A stretch of DNA of 64,000 nt from an uncultured Aquimarina sp. (GTDB lineage: Bacteria; Bacteroidota; Bacteroidia; Flavobacteriales; Flavobacteriaceae), in NCBI RefSeq assembly GCF_947495315.1, contig NZ_CANLYD010000007.1:124001-188000 (forward strand), in the 5' to 3' direction. Below are positions 20,240 to 28,503 of this stretch, in pieces. Below the pieces are notes generated by a model that saw nothing but the letters and a program-made list of their open reading frames with translations, made no database searches and was not told the DNA's origin. The position numbers and the translations under genes were made by a program. How positions within the stretch are numbered: position 1 is the stretch's first letter; every line of letters begins with the position of its first letter.

Positions 20240-22897
20240 CTAGAAGCTTACATCTAAAGACAACATAAAATACCGAGGAATCAGATTACTTTGATATGTG
20301 GTAGTAGAAAAATCTGAATTCTCTATCTGTTTAAAGACTTTGTTGTTCAACAAGTTGTTACCTTCTATACTTGCTGAGAACCATTTATACTTTTTTGAAA
20401 TATATCGAATATTGAAATCTAAAAAAGAAAAATCATCACTTTTTCTGGTGTCAGGTTTGAAATAGTCGTATGTAAAAGTAAACAACCAATTTTTATTAGG
20501 CTTTAGGATAGTTTTGAAGGAATTTTTCAATGTAATATTTGTGATATTTGATTGATTTTCAACTGAAAATTTAGAAACTCCATAACTAATTTTATTTTCA
20601 AAATTCACAGGAATCCTGAAAGCTGTTTTCATAAAAATGTCTCCGTTATAATTTTCGGATTGACCACTTCTCAAATCGGATTGATTCAAGATATTCTTGA
20701 AATTTGAGACTGTATATTGAGAAGAATGTTTGAAAGTTGTTTTTATAAAACGAAGATATCTTTCAAAAGATAAGCTCGCAAACCAATTGTCCAAACGAAC
20801 CGGAGATTGAAAATAAGTTATACTTGTGAAATTCGAACTAACATCAATAGCTGACAAATACACATTATTTTTGGTATTATATCCTGCAACTAAATTGATA
20901 TCTATATTTTTAAAAATATCATTCCATCTGTACCCTAAAGAATAATTTTGATGCTCCTGTAAATCCAGAGCCACTTTATTGTTCACAATAGACCTGTTAT
21001 CTATGACAATTCCATTTGAAAATAAGTACTGATCCTCAGGAGTTTTCTGCTCATAACTCCCTTCAAATCTTATTCTGGAGACACTGTTAATATATAGAGT
21101 CGTTTTTAAATTAGGTTGTAAGAAAAAAACATCTTTCTTTTGACTTCTTATTGAAGTAGTAAAAGCTTCAAGTTTTTGTGATAAGTAATTAATTGCTAAG
21201 GAAGGTTCTATCTTCCAGTATTTGTTTTTATATGCTAATGAGAAATGCGAAAAGTAATTAGTTTTGAAATAATCAAAAGTATTTTGAAAATCTGTAACTG
21301 CCATTTCATTTTCTTTCAATGAAGATTCAAACGGAGTTTTGTAATGTTGAACCCCAGACGTTAATGCATACTTTATCTGCTTCCTTTTGAATAGAAATAC
21401 CAAATTATTCTGAAAATTTTCTTTTCGGAACTCACTAAGCTGTTGATATGATTTGATCACATCCGAAGCTGAAAAAAAATCCCCAAATGTATTAAAACCC
21501 TGTGGTTTATTGTTTCTTGAATAGAGTGAAACAAATTGCAATGCACTAGTTTTTCCTAATTTGTTTGTAAATTGTAGTTTATTCTTCCATAAGAAATCCT
21601 CTGTATTTAACTCCGTTTGACCTGGATTTTCAAAATTTTTGATAAGTTCATTTCTAGAAGTAATATTCTGCTTATTGATCAGAGTCTCTAGTTCCAACAA
21701 GGAGCGTTTAGAGAGATTATACGTAAACTTTAACTCTAACCTTTTATTTTCGGGTCTTTTGGTGATATTTGTTTGATCTGTATAATTAATAGTTTCATTA
21801 TTTGCAAAAAAGGTGTTTTGAAATAACTCTTGCCTCACAAATTTATCTTTTACATAATACACATTGGTTTTTACACTCAGCTTTGGAGAAAAACGGTATA
21901 TGAAATTATAATTAGCAAGCCATTCACTATTTACCCGGGTTCTTCTATCATTCAAAACACTGCTTAAAGGTGTTTCGTTAATAACTGCTTTGCTATATAG
22001 ATTTTCGTTTTGTAATTGTTCCAGACCCACGGATGCAGAAAAATAATCAAAAGGAGAATTGCTAAGCCCAATATTATTATATGATAAAATCCCAAAGGAC
22101 TTAAACCGTTTGGCTATTCCTAGAATATTGATTCCCGTATTATAGTATGTTTTATCTCCATAACCCAAACCTACATTTCCAGTACCTGAAAAATCAACTT
22201 TTCCTTTCTTGAGTTTGAGGTTCAAGGCCACATTATCAGAGTTCTCAATTCCTTTAAGTAATGGATTTTCGGAGTAGTTATCAATCGCTTCTATTTGATC
22301 CACCATATCAATTGAAATATTCTTGGTGCCAATCGCATAATTATAACCGAACAAATCATCACCATCCAATTGTAACGCGCTTACCGATTTTCCTTTATAT
22401 TTAATAGTGCCATTTTCGGCCACCTCTACTCCTGGTAGTTTTTTAAGTATATCTCCTACTTTACGCTCTGTACCATCCTTATATGCTTCTAGATTAAAGG
22501 TTACTGTATCTTTTTTAACATTAAATTTTTTACGTTCAGAGATAATAACTTCTTCTAATGGAGTAATTTTAGGAGAAAGAATAAAATCAAAAACATACTT
22601 TTTACTAATTTCTGGATTAACGATACTATCTACCGTTTTATCAAAATTAAGTGCATTAACCTCTAAAAAAACAGTAGTACTATACTTTTTTCTAAGCGTA
22701 TGTGAAAAATTTCCATTATCATCAGAAATAAAAAATTCTGAAATCTCTGAATCTTTATCAGAAGTTCTTATAATTACATTTGCTCTTGATATTGCTGTGC
22801 CGAAATTATCTCTAACAGTTCCTGATAGTTCTTGCGAATATAAATCTAGGATAATAAAATACGCCAGAAGCAATATAATATATTCTTTTTTGGGCAT
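20240..22897 (-). CDS. Outer-membrane beta-barrel with N-terminal carboxypeptidase-regulatory domain (cassette A)
   Basis: This 885-aa protein has the same layout as the gene at 16181-18886: signal peptide (about 1-22, ending LDLYSQ), regulatory domain (GTVRDNFGTAISRANVIIR), plug-like region (VGDILKKLPGVEV), and a long barrel ending MLSLDVSF. It is probably an outer-membrane receptor or transporter of the OMP_b-brl_3 type with an unidentified substrate. Its ATG overlaps the stop of the upstream GLPGLI gene (TAATG), which implies coupled translation. The stop lies 5 bases before the copied fragment of the regulator gene, so the duplication boundary falls exactly at the end of this gene. Confidence 0.8.
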   Translation of the reverse strand: MPKKEYIILLLAYFIILDLYSQELSGTVRDNFGTAISRANVIIRTSDKDSEISEFFISDDNGNFSHTLRKKYSTTVFLEVNALNFDKTVDSIVNPEISKKYVFDFILSPKITPLEEVIISERKKFNVKKDTVTFNLEAYKDGTERKVGDILKKLPGVEVAENGTIKYKGKSVSALQLDGDDLFGYNYAIGTKNISIDMVDQIEAIDNYSENPLLKGIENSDNVALNLKLKKGKVDFSGTGNVGLGYGDKTYYNTGINILGIAKRFKSFGILSYNNIGLSNSPFDYFSASVGLEQLQNENLYSKAVINETPLSSVLNDRRTRVNSEWLANYNFIYRFSPKLSVKTNVYYVKDKFVRQELFQNTFFANNETINYTDQTNITKRPENKRLELKFTYNLSKRSLLELETLINKQNITSRNELIKNFENPGQTELNTEDFLWKNKLQFTNKLGKTSALQFVSLYSRNNKPQGFNTFGDFFSASDVIKSYQQLSEFRKENFQNNLVFLFKRKQIKYALTSGVQHYKTPFESSLKENEMAVTDFQNTFDYFKTNYFSHFSLAYKNKYWKIEPSLAINYLSQKLEAFTTSIRSQKKDVFFLQPNLKTTLYINSVSRIRFEGSYEQKTPEDQYLFSNGIVIDNRSIVNNKVALDLQEHQNYSLGYRWNDIFKNIDINLVAGYNTKNNVYLSAIDVSSNFTSITYFQSPVRLDNWFASLSFERYLRFIKTTFKHSSQYTVSNFKNILNQSDLRSGQSENYNGDIFMKTAFRIPVNFENKISYGVSKFSVENQSNITNITLKNSFKTILKPNKNWLFTFTYDYFKPDTRKSDDFSFLDFNIRYISKKYKWFSASIEGNNLLNNKVFKQIENSDFSTTTYQSNLIPRYFMLSLDVSF

Positions 22898-23718
22898 TAA
22901 TTGATTTTCTGTAATTCTTTGATAGCATTTTCTGGTATATCTATTATATACCTAGTAAATGCATTTTGATCTTCATCAAAAGATAGGGTAGCAGTACCTC
23001 CGTCTTCATTAAAAATTGATATCATTTTTAATTTACGTCGTATCATAGTCTCAGTCATAATTTTTTCATAATCCTCGTACTTTTGAACTTTCTTCTCCTG
23101 TTTCTTAAAAAAGTCTTTGCTAAAAGAAAACATCTGATTTACAGATTTATTTGTTTTAATGGAAATTAATTTCGAAACAAAAAAACCTTTATCTGTAGTT
23201 GCTTCTACAACTAGACCTGGCAGTCCATTGAGTCGCAACGGTCCATAATTAATAGGAACTTCTAAAGTAAACCAAACCTCATAATTCCTTCCATGAAATG
23301 TTGCTAATGCTTGAATACAATTATATATCCCGATTTTTTTTGAATTTTCAGTAATTGTCCATTCTAGATGATCACTTGAATACTTGTAAACTAATTCTCT
23401 TTTTTTATAAAGAGTTCTTATAAATGTTTCTTTAGTATTAGAGTAAGTAAAAGTAGATAATTCGTCCGTGTTGGCATAATACATTTGCCCATTAGCTGAA
23501 GAAGTAATTCCCCCCTCTCTTTTATCATTAATCTTAAAAATTGCTTCATCGTTATAGATCATTAATTCACTAGAACAACTATATCCATTAATATCTGTGT
23601 GTTCATATTCTATCGAATAATATTTTTTTTGTGCAAACGTAGAGGATATTATCAACGAAAAAACAAATGCCATTGATTTTAAACCTAATGAATTTTTACT
23701 CTGTTTAGAAAGCTTCAT
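22897..23718 (-). CDS. GLPGLI family protein (cassette A)
   Basis: This 273-aa secreted GLPGLI-family protein (TIGR01200) has a signal peptide of about 29 residues ending SSTFAQ. The family motif reads RLNGLPGLVVEA (about 168-179), with FHGRNYEVWFTLEVP shortly before it. The C-terminal part is charged and helical (KDFFKKQEKKVQKYEDYEK). No catalytic residues are known for this family. It follows the peptide gene by 74 bases and overlaps the barrel gene by one base. It is strongly diverged from the cassette B copy, in contrast to the nearly unchanged upstream repeat. Confidence 0.85.
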   Translation of the reverse strand: MKLSKQSKNSLGLKSMAFVFSLIISSTFAQKKYYSIEYEHTDINGYSCSSELMIYNDEAIFKINDKREGGITSSANGQMYYANTDELSTFTYSNTKETFIRTLYKKRELVYKYSSDHLEWTITENSKKIGIYNCIQALATFHGRNYEVWFTLEVPINYGPLRLNGLPGLVVEATTDKGFFVSKLISIKTNKSVNQMFSFSKDFFKKQEKKVQKYEDYEKIMTETMIRRKLKMISIFNEDGGTATLSFDEDQNAFTRYIIDIPENAIKELQKIN

Positions 23719-23744
23719 AAATTAAATTTTATATTATTAACAGT

Positions 23745-23771
23745 AAAGATGCCTAGAAATCAGGCATCTTT
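23745..23771 (-). terminator. Hairpin between peptide A and GLPGLI A
   Basis: A 10-bp perfect stem, AAAGATGCCT (23745-23754) with AGGCATCTTT (23762-23771), has a 7-base loop. It sits 21 bases after the peptide stop and 26 bases before the GLPGLI start, the same place as the unrelated hairpin in cassette B. A weak terminator or RNA-stabilising 3' end for the peptide transcript is likely. Confidence 0.65.
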
Positions 23772-23792
23772 ACTTAAAGTTAGTTCAGTTGC

Positions 23793-23987
23793 TTACTGTT
23801 TCTCAGATTCTAACAGCTTTTCCCAACGTACACGTGCCTCCTGACAAGAATCAGCAGTAACAGTGTAACCACTACCTGATATAGTACAAGCAAAATCTTC
23901 TAATACTTCAGTTTCAACTCCTTCATTAGGACTTGTAAAACTCATCATGGTTCCGGCTACAAATAGCCCTAAAAATACTTTTTTCAT
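23793..23987 (-). CDS. Small secreted Cys-containing peptide (cassette A)
   Basis: This is a predicted exported peptide of 64 aa, function unknown. The leader MKKVFLGLFVAGTMMSFTS has two lysines and a hydrophobic core. The mature part is acidic (EGVETEVLEDF) and carries two Cys, in ACTISGSGYTVTADSC, before a charged helix ending LLESEKQ. The ATG at 23987 is conserved in position with the ACG of cassette B. It is the first gene of the cassette, 219 bases downstream of the regulator stop, and is followed by a hairpin. The short leader and Cys-rich core recall bacteriocin precursors, but no maturation enzyme is nearby. Confidence 0.7.
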   Translation of the reverse strand: MKKVFLGLFVAGTMMSFTSPNEGVETEVLEDFACTISGSGYTVTADSCQEARVRWEKLLESEKQ

Positions 23988-24236
23988 GTTTAAAAAGTTT
24001 AAAAATTAATAAATAAATTATGTGAATTCACAGTGCCTATTTTTTAGGCATCTATATAGTAGTGTCGTTATAAATAAAAATGTTACCATAAAAATTTAAC
24101 TATTTTTAAAAAAAATAAAAATAGTATAATTTCCCCAATCAAAAATATGGTTGAACCCTGTAAACAGTGAAATTTATTCTTACAAAAAAGTAGGATTCTT
24201 CGAGCACTAAGAATACTCCTTTACAATATCTGCTAC
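23988..24236 (-). repeat. Direct repeat, copy 2 (leader region of cassette A and regulator 3' end)
   Basis: This is the parent of the segment at 19986-20234. It contains the last nine codons of the regulator gene, 219 non-coding bases, a perfect hairpin TGCCTA/TAGGCA (24034-24050, T5 loop) and the palindrome GTGAATTCAC (24022-24031) about 35 bases before the peptide ATG. The conservation of these sites in both copies suggests they carry promoter or operator function. Confidence 0.9.
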
Positions 24237-25688
24237 TAATTGAGAAGTTCGTTTATATTTTTCTTTTGCTAATAATCGTTTTGGTGGTGCTTTTCTAACT
24301 TCGCAATCCATAATAGAACAGGACTCGCAAGTAACACCTACTTGTACCTTTGGTATTTTAGAATCATTTACAAAACTGATCTTTTTTTCCAGGGCTGATG
24401 AAATCAAAAATCCAATTCCAATACTACGATAATAATCCTTTCTAAACGGATCCTTGGTCGCTGATGTAAACACTAGGTACTGCTGATCTGTATCTGCGTA
24501 ATCTGAAATCTGAATATCAAAAGAATACGGTATGTCTTCATTAGCAGTTCGCTGCAATGTTTTAATAGCCATCCACCTTCTGCAGTAATGTTCATTTATT
24601 TCATTGGCATGAGGCTGTTGCTGATGTGTGATATGTAATTCCTTTACCAAATTAAATTTCTCTACCCCTTTTTTATGCGTAAATCTAAGAAAGAATACAT
24701 TTTGCATTCCAAAATCCTTTGGCAAAATATTAGTAAGGCGTTGATAAAAAGACTCTGGAGATGCATTATAAAACTTCATTATTTTATGAAAAGCTTTCTC
24801 AGAAAATCGTTTCGTACTAAAAAGATCCTTAAGATGTTCCTTTAAATGATTTCTTGGTATAATTAAAGCTCCTGCAAAATAAGAAGCATAAAAATTATGC
24901 AACACTTCTTCAAAATTATCATAGCGGATCCAAGTAAAAGTATAAGGTCTCTGTTTAGTTTCCATATACTGATACCCTAACTCCTTTGCATAAATAAAGG
25001 TTTTCTGAGGTTCGTCTACTCTATCCGACAACAACAGCGTTTTTGTTGTTGGAACAAATACAGATCTTAAATTATCAAGTTCTTCGTGATGGGGTATTCC
25101 AGCTGTATTTATAGTATACCCATATTCCTCAATCAAAATCTCTTCTAATTCTGCAGCAGTTATATTGCCTGACAAATCTAGTTGATAGGAGTTTGCAAAA
25201 CGTATAGCAGTATCTTCAAGATCTTTGAAAAAGTTGTTATGTGCTTCCTGATACGATCTTAACGAAGCTAAATAGAACCCTTCTCTACTCATGTTGTAAT
25301 GCTGAGCAATCTCTATAATCGTGCTAATAAATGCATTTACTTTTGAAGGTGCGTTAGCAATAATATCGATAAGATCACTTTGTTGTATCCCAAAGAGTTC
25401 CAGTGGGATTTCATCAAGGATTCCTGATTGCAAAATCTCACCAATTGGAGCTAGGTTTTTGTCTAATTTTAAAGAAACTAAACTATCATATGGAACCTCC
25501 AAGGTTTCTGCAAGCTTAATAATTTTATCTGTTTTAGGGTACTTTTTTCCTTTTTCTATCTCATTTAAATACGACTTAGACAACCCACTTAACTTAGATA
25601 GGCCAAAAAGAGACAAGTCTTTATCTGTACGTATCTGCTTGATTTTCAATCCAAAAATTAATCTAATATATTCTTCTGCTATTGCCAT
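24207..25688 (-). CDS. HTH-XRE regulator of the RamB/ScfR (short-chain fatty acid metabolism) type
   Basis: This is probably the regulator of the divergent malate synthase gene. From the ATG at 25688 it is 493 aa. An upstream in-frame ATG at 25730 would add 14 residues, but the XRE helix-turn-helix (LKIKQIRTDKDLSLFGLSKL...SYLNEIEKGKKYP, about 12-50) fits the later start. A central region corresponds to the M78/ImmA-like domain, but its HExxH is absent (it reads VLHNFYASYF), so no protease activity is expected. The C-terminus has the Cys cluster CESCSIMDC of DUF2083. RamB of Corynebacterium, with the same layout, controls aceA/aceB. Its last nine codons are duplicated at 20205-20234. Confidence 0.85.
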   Translation of the reverse strand: MAIAEEYIRLIFGLKIKQIRTDKDLSLFGLSKLSGLSKSYLNEIEKGKKYPKTDKIIKLAETLEVPYDSLVSLKLDKNLAPIGEILQSGILDEIPLELFGIQQSDLIDIIANAPSKVNAFISTIIEIAQHYNMSREGFYLASLRSYQEAHNNFFKDLEDTAIRFANSYQLDLSGNITAAELEEILIEEYGYTINTAGIPHHEELDNLRSVFVPTTKTLLLSDRVDEPQKTFIYAKELGYQYMETKQRPYTFTWIRYDNFEEVLHNFYASYFAGALIIPRNHLKEHLKDLFSTKRFSEKAFHKIMKFYNASPESFYQRLTNILPKDFGMQNVFFLRFTHKKGVEKFNLVKELHITHQQQPHANEINEHYCRRWMAIKTLQRTANEDIPYSFDIQISDYADTDQQYLVFTSATKDPFRKDYYRSIGIGFLISSALEKKISFVNDSKIPKVQVGVTCESCSIMDCEVRKAPPKRLLAKEKYKRTSQLVADIVKEYS

Positions 25689-25743
25689 AAAGCCAAAAGT
25701 AGCGATTTCTGCGAACATTTTCAAAAACAAAAATATTACATTT

Positions 25744-25757
25744 AGCGAACGTTCGCT
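25744..25757. promoter_or_regulatory. Perfect 14-bp palindrome, likely operator of regulator and aceB
   Basis: AGCGAACGTTCGCT is a perfect palindrome in the 119-base gap between the divergent regulator and malate synthase genes. A second GCGAAC half-site occurs near 25711, close to the regulator start. The placement suits binding by the RamB-like protein and control of both promoters. Confidence 0.6.
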
Positions 25758-25807
25758 TGTTTTATAAAAAACTTTTTTTTAATATTGTTCACTCAAACGA
25801 TATAGTT

Positions 25808-27406
25808 ATGGAAACTCAAACAAACCTAAATCAGAAAATTAGCTTTACGAAAGAGGTGAAAAACTACCATCCAGAGATTCTTACGGATGGTGCTTTAGCT
25901 TTTCTCGAAGCGTTGCATAATCGTTTTGACGCAAGACGATTAACACTTTTAAGAAACAGAGAACAACAGCAACAGTTGTTTGATCTGGAAACCTATCCAT
26001 CGTTTCCGGAAAACACTAAAGAGATTCGCAATAGCGAATGGTCAGCAGCTCCAATCCCTGCAGATCTTCAGGATCGTAGAGTGGAGATTACTGGCCCTGT
26101 CGACAGAAAAATGGTCATTAATGCATTAAATTCTGGTGCGAAAACATTCATGGCGGATTTCGAAGACAGTAACGCTCCTTTATGGGAGAACTGCCTGCAA
26201 GGACAAAAAAATCTTACGGATGCCGTCAATAAAACTATTTCGTTCTACAATCCTAAGAAGGATAAAACGTACCAACTTAATGAAGAAATAGCTACATTAA
26301 TTGTACGCCCTAGGGGATTACACCTTAATGAAAAACACCTTTTAATTGAAGGCGAAGAGATCAGTGCTTCCTTATTTGATTTTGCATTGTATGCATTCCA
26401 CAACAATGAACAATTAAAAGAAAATGGAACTGCTCCTTATTATTATATACCAAAATTAGAGCATTTTACAGAAGCCATATGGTGGAATGATGTGATCGAT
26501 TTCTCTGAAGAGTATTTAGGCATGGAACATGCTACCATTAAAGTGACCGTATTAGTAGAAACCATTACTGCAAGTTTTCAATTAGACGAAATCATCTATG
26601 CATTAAAAGAGCATATCGTTGGTCTTAATTGTGGAAGATGGGATTATATATTTAGTTACATTAAAAAACTAAGAAACCATAAAGGATTTGTAGTTCCTGA
26701 TCGTGATCAGGTAACAATGACCAGTCCTTTTATGGATGCATATAGTAAACGTGTAATCCAAAGATGTCATAAGCGAAACATTCTAGCTATAGGTGGTATG
26801 GCTGCTCAGATTCCTATTAAAGGAGATGAAGAGCGTAATAAACTTGCCTTTGCTAAAGTAAAAGCAGACAAAGAACGTGAAGTAAAGAATGGCCACGATG
26901 GTACTTGGGTAGCTCATCCGGGATTAGTACCATTAGCGATGCATGTTTTTGATATGCACATGCAAGAGCCTAATCAATTAGATGTAAAAAGAAATGATGT
27001 TGTAGTTACAGAGGAAGATCTTCTCGAAATCCCTCAAGGAACCATTACCGAAAATGGAATTCGAAAAAATATCAACGTCGGAATTCACTACATCGCCACT
27101 TGGTTAGGAGGAAATGGCGCGGTTGCCTTATATGATCTTATGGAAGATGCTGCAACTGCCGAAATTAGTAGAACTCAGATCTGGCAATGGCTTAAGAATG
27201 AAGTTAAAATGGATAATGGTTTAACACTTAATGAAAACATGTTTCATATGCTTTTTGAGGATGAACTAAAAACTATCGAGAAACAAGCTGGAAAACAACT
27301 TTTTGAAAGTGACAATTATCAGAATGCTGTACAGGTTTTCTATAACCTAGCCACTTCTGAGGAGTTTGAAGAATTTTTAACAACACAAGCATATAAATAC
27401 TTATAA
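25808..27406 (+). CDS. aceB: Malate synthase A
   Basis: Malate synthase condenses glyoxylate with acetyl-CoA to malate, the second step of the glyoxylate shunt. From the ATG at 25808 the protein is 532 aa, the usual size of the A form. The reading frame is open further upstream but without a suitable start. Family motifs are KTFMADFEDSNAPLWENCLQ (Mg/glyoxylate site), IVRPRGLHLNEKH with the catalytic Arg, LNCGRWDYIFSYIKKL, and the C-terminal MEDAATAEISRTQIWQW. Isocitrate lyase, its usual partner, is not next to it: a terminator and a dipeptidase gene follow. Control by the divergent RamB-like regulator is likely. Confidence 0.97.
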   Translation: METQTNLNQKISFTKEVKNYHPEILTDGALAFLEALHNRFDARRLTLLRNREQQQQLFDLETYPSFPENTKEIRNSEWSAAPIPADLQDRRVEITGPVDRKMVINALNSGAKTFMADFEDSNAPLWENCLQGQKNLTDAVNKTISFYNPKKDKTYQLNEEIATLIVRPRGLHLNEKHLLIEGEEISASLFDFALYAFHNNEQLKENGTAPYYYIPKLEHFTEAIWWNDVIDFSEEYLGMEHATIKVTVLVETITASFQLDEIIYALKEHIVGLNCGRWDYIFSYIKKLRNHKGFVVPDRDQVTMTSPFMDAYSKRVIQRCHKRNILAIGGMAAQIPIKGDEERNKLAFAKVKADKEREVKNGHDGTWVAHPGLVPLAMHVFDMHMQEPNQLDVKRNDVVVTEEDLLEIPQGTITENGIRKNINVGIHYIATWLGGNGAVALYDLMEDAATAEISRTQIWQWLKNEVKMDNGLTLNENMFHMLFEDELKTIEKQAGKQLFESDNYQNAVQVFYNLATSEEFEEFLTTQAYKYL

Positions 27407-27456
27407 ATAAATGCAGGAACAATTCTAATTTTTTCCGATTTTATAATTGTGCTCTT

Positions 27457-27483
27457 ACAGCATTCGCAAATTGTGAATGCTGT
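27457..27483 (+). terminator. Rho-independent terminator after aceB
   Basis: A 9-bp stem, ACAGCATTC (27457-27465) with GAATGCTGT (27475-27483), is followed by eight or more T residues. It lies 50 bases after the aceB stop. Confidence 0.88.
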
Positions 27484-27515
27484 TTTTTTTGTTATGAAGA
27501 GAGAGCTCTTAACTA

Positions 27516-28274
27516 TTAACTACATTTCCATCTAAAATCAGAAATCTTAAATTTCTTATTTTTAAAATTGTAATGCCACCATTCTGTTCTTATAATAGAG
27601 AAACCGTGTTTTTCCATAATCTCTCTTAATAACTTACGATTAGCTATAACTTTTTCTGATAATTCTTTATAAGCATGATGTGCCTCTTTCCCAAAATGAT
27701 CAAAATCCGTACCCATATCCAATTGATTGCCTTGTAAATCCGTAAGTGTAATATCTACTGCAGCACCTTTATTATGAATTGATCCTCCTTTTGGATCAGC
27801 CACATAACCAGGATTAGGAAAGATTTTCCACATTTTTTTCTGCACACTATAAGGACGGTAACAATCAAACAGTTTAATTCTATAACCTTTCTTCATGAAA
27901 TCCTTATTGGCTTTAATCAATGCTTTTGCCACCACACCTCTCATATAACATCGCTCACAAGAATACACTTCTTTTTTTAGAAAATTATCTTTTGTAGCAT
28001 ATTTCATATCCAATACGAAATAGTTTGATAACTTTTCTATGTCTACAAATTCATCATCCTTTACCTCGTCTTGAGCAATTTTTTGATTATCATACCGATC
28101 CAAGGAGTCCTGCCATTTCTGCATGTGCTTTTCCACCCTTTCTGCGCGTAATTGAATAGCTTTAGATTTCTCTAACAAAGCCAACGTACTTGCACTAGTC
28201 ATTGTAGTTACTGAAGTTTCCTTACAAGAAAAAAGTAAGGCTAAAAATGTAATAAAAAGTAGTTTTTTTACCAT
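27516..28274 (-). CDS. D-alanyl-D-alanine dipeptidase (VanX/DdpX type) lipoprotein
   Basis: This is a zinc dipeptidase of family M15D that hydrolyses D-Ala-D-Ala. The 252-aa protein has a lipoprotein signal (LALLFSCKE, Cys17), so it acts on the periplasmic side. All catalytic positions of VanX are visible: Arg140 (DCYRP), His167 and Asp174 (SIHNKGAAVDI), and Glu231 and His234 (EWWHY). A 60-residue charged spacer precedes the domain. There is no vanA/vanH-type gene nearby, so a role in recycling wall peptides is more likely than glycopeptide resistance. It is transcribed alone, convergent with aceB. Confidence 0.92.
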   Translation of the reverse strand: MVKKLLFITFLALLFSCKETSVTTMTSASTLALLEKSKAIQLRAERVEKHMQKWQDSLDRYDNQKIAQDEVKDDEFVDIEKLSNYFVLDMKYATKDNFLKKEVYSCERCYMRGVVAKALIKANKDFMKKGYRIKLFDCYRPYSVQKKMWKIFPNPGYVADPKGGSIHNKGAAVDITLTDLQGNQLDMGTDFDHFGKEAHHAYKELSEKVIANRKLLREIMEKHGFSIIRTEWWHYNFKNKKFKISDFRWKCS

Positions 28275-28503
28275 ATCCCTTTCGTTTCTGATTACATTTA
28301 TTAGAATAACTTAAGCATAATAAAAAGCATCCGCACGGTTTTTTTCTTTATAAAAAATACCATACAGCTCTAGCCATTGTAATCTATTAAAAAACGTAAT
28401 CCAATATTTCCCTATATTAAAGATACGTTGTTTTGGATTACAATTGAAACAATAAGTTAATATTTTAACATTTATTATGTTAAAATAAGCTATGAAATAG
28501 ACA

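Noticed and set aside
19773..23987. Class of RiPP or bacteriocin gene cluster
   Set aside because: The peptides have a short leader and Cys residues, but no radical SAM, lanthionine, peptidase-ABC or immunity gene is present. The leader looks like an ordinary Sec signal.
24207..25688. Phage repressor or toxin-antitoxin (XRE with ImmA/IrrE)
   Set aside because: The length, the C-terminal CxxC cluster and the divergent malate synthase fit the RamB/ScfR class. No phage or toxin genes surround it, and the HExxH motif is absent.
27516..28274. Vancomycin resistance determinant (VanX)
   Set aside because: The catalytic residues match VanX, but no ligase, dehydrogenase or two-component genes are near, and the protein is a lipoprotein. 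Wall-peptide recycling is more likely.
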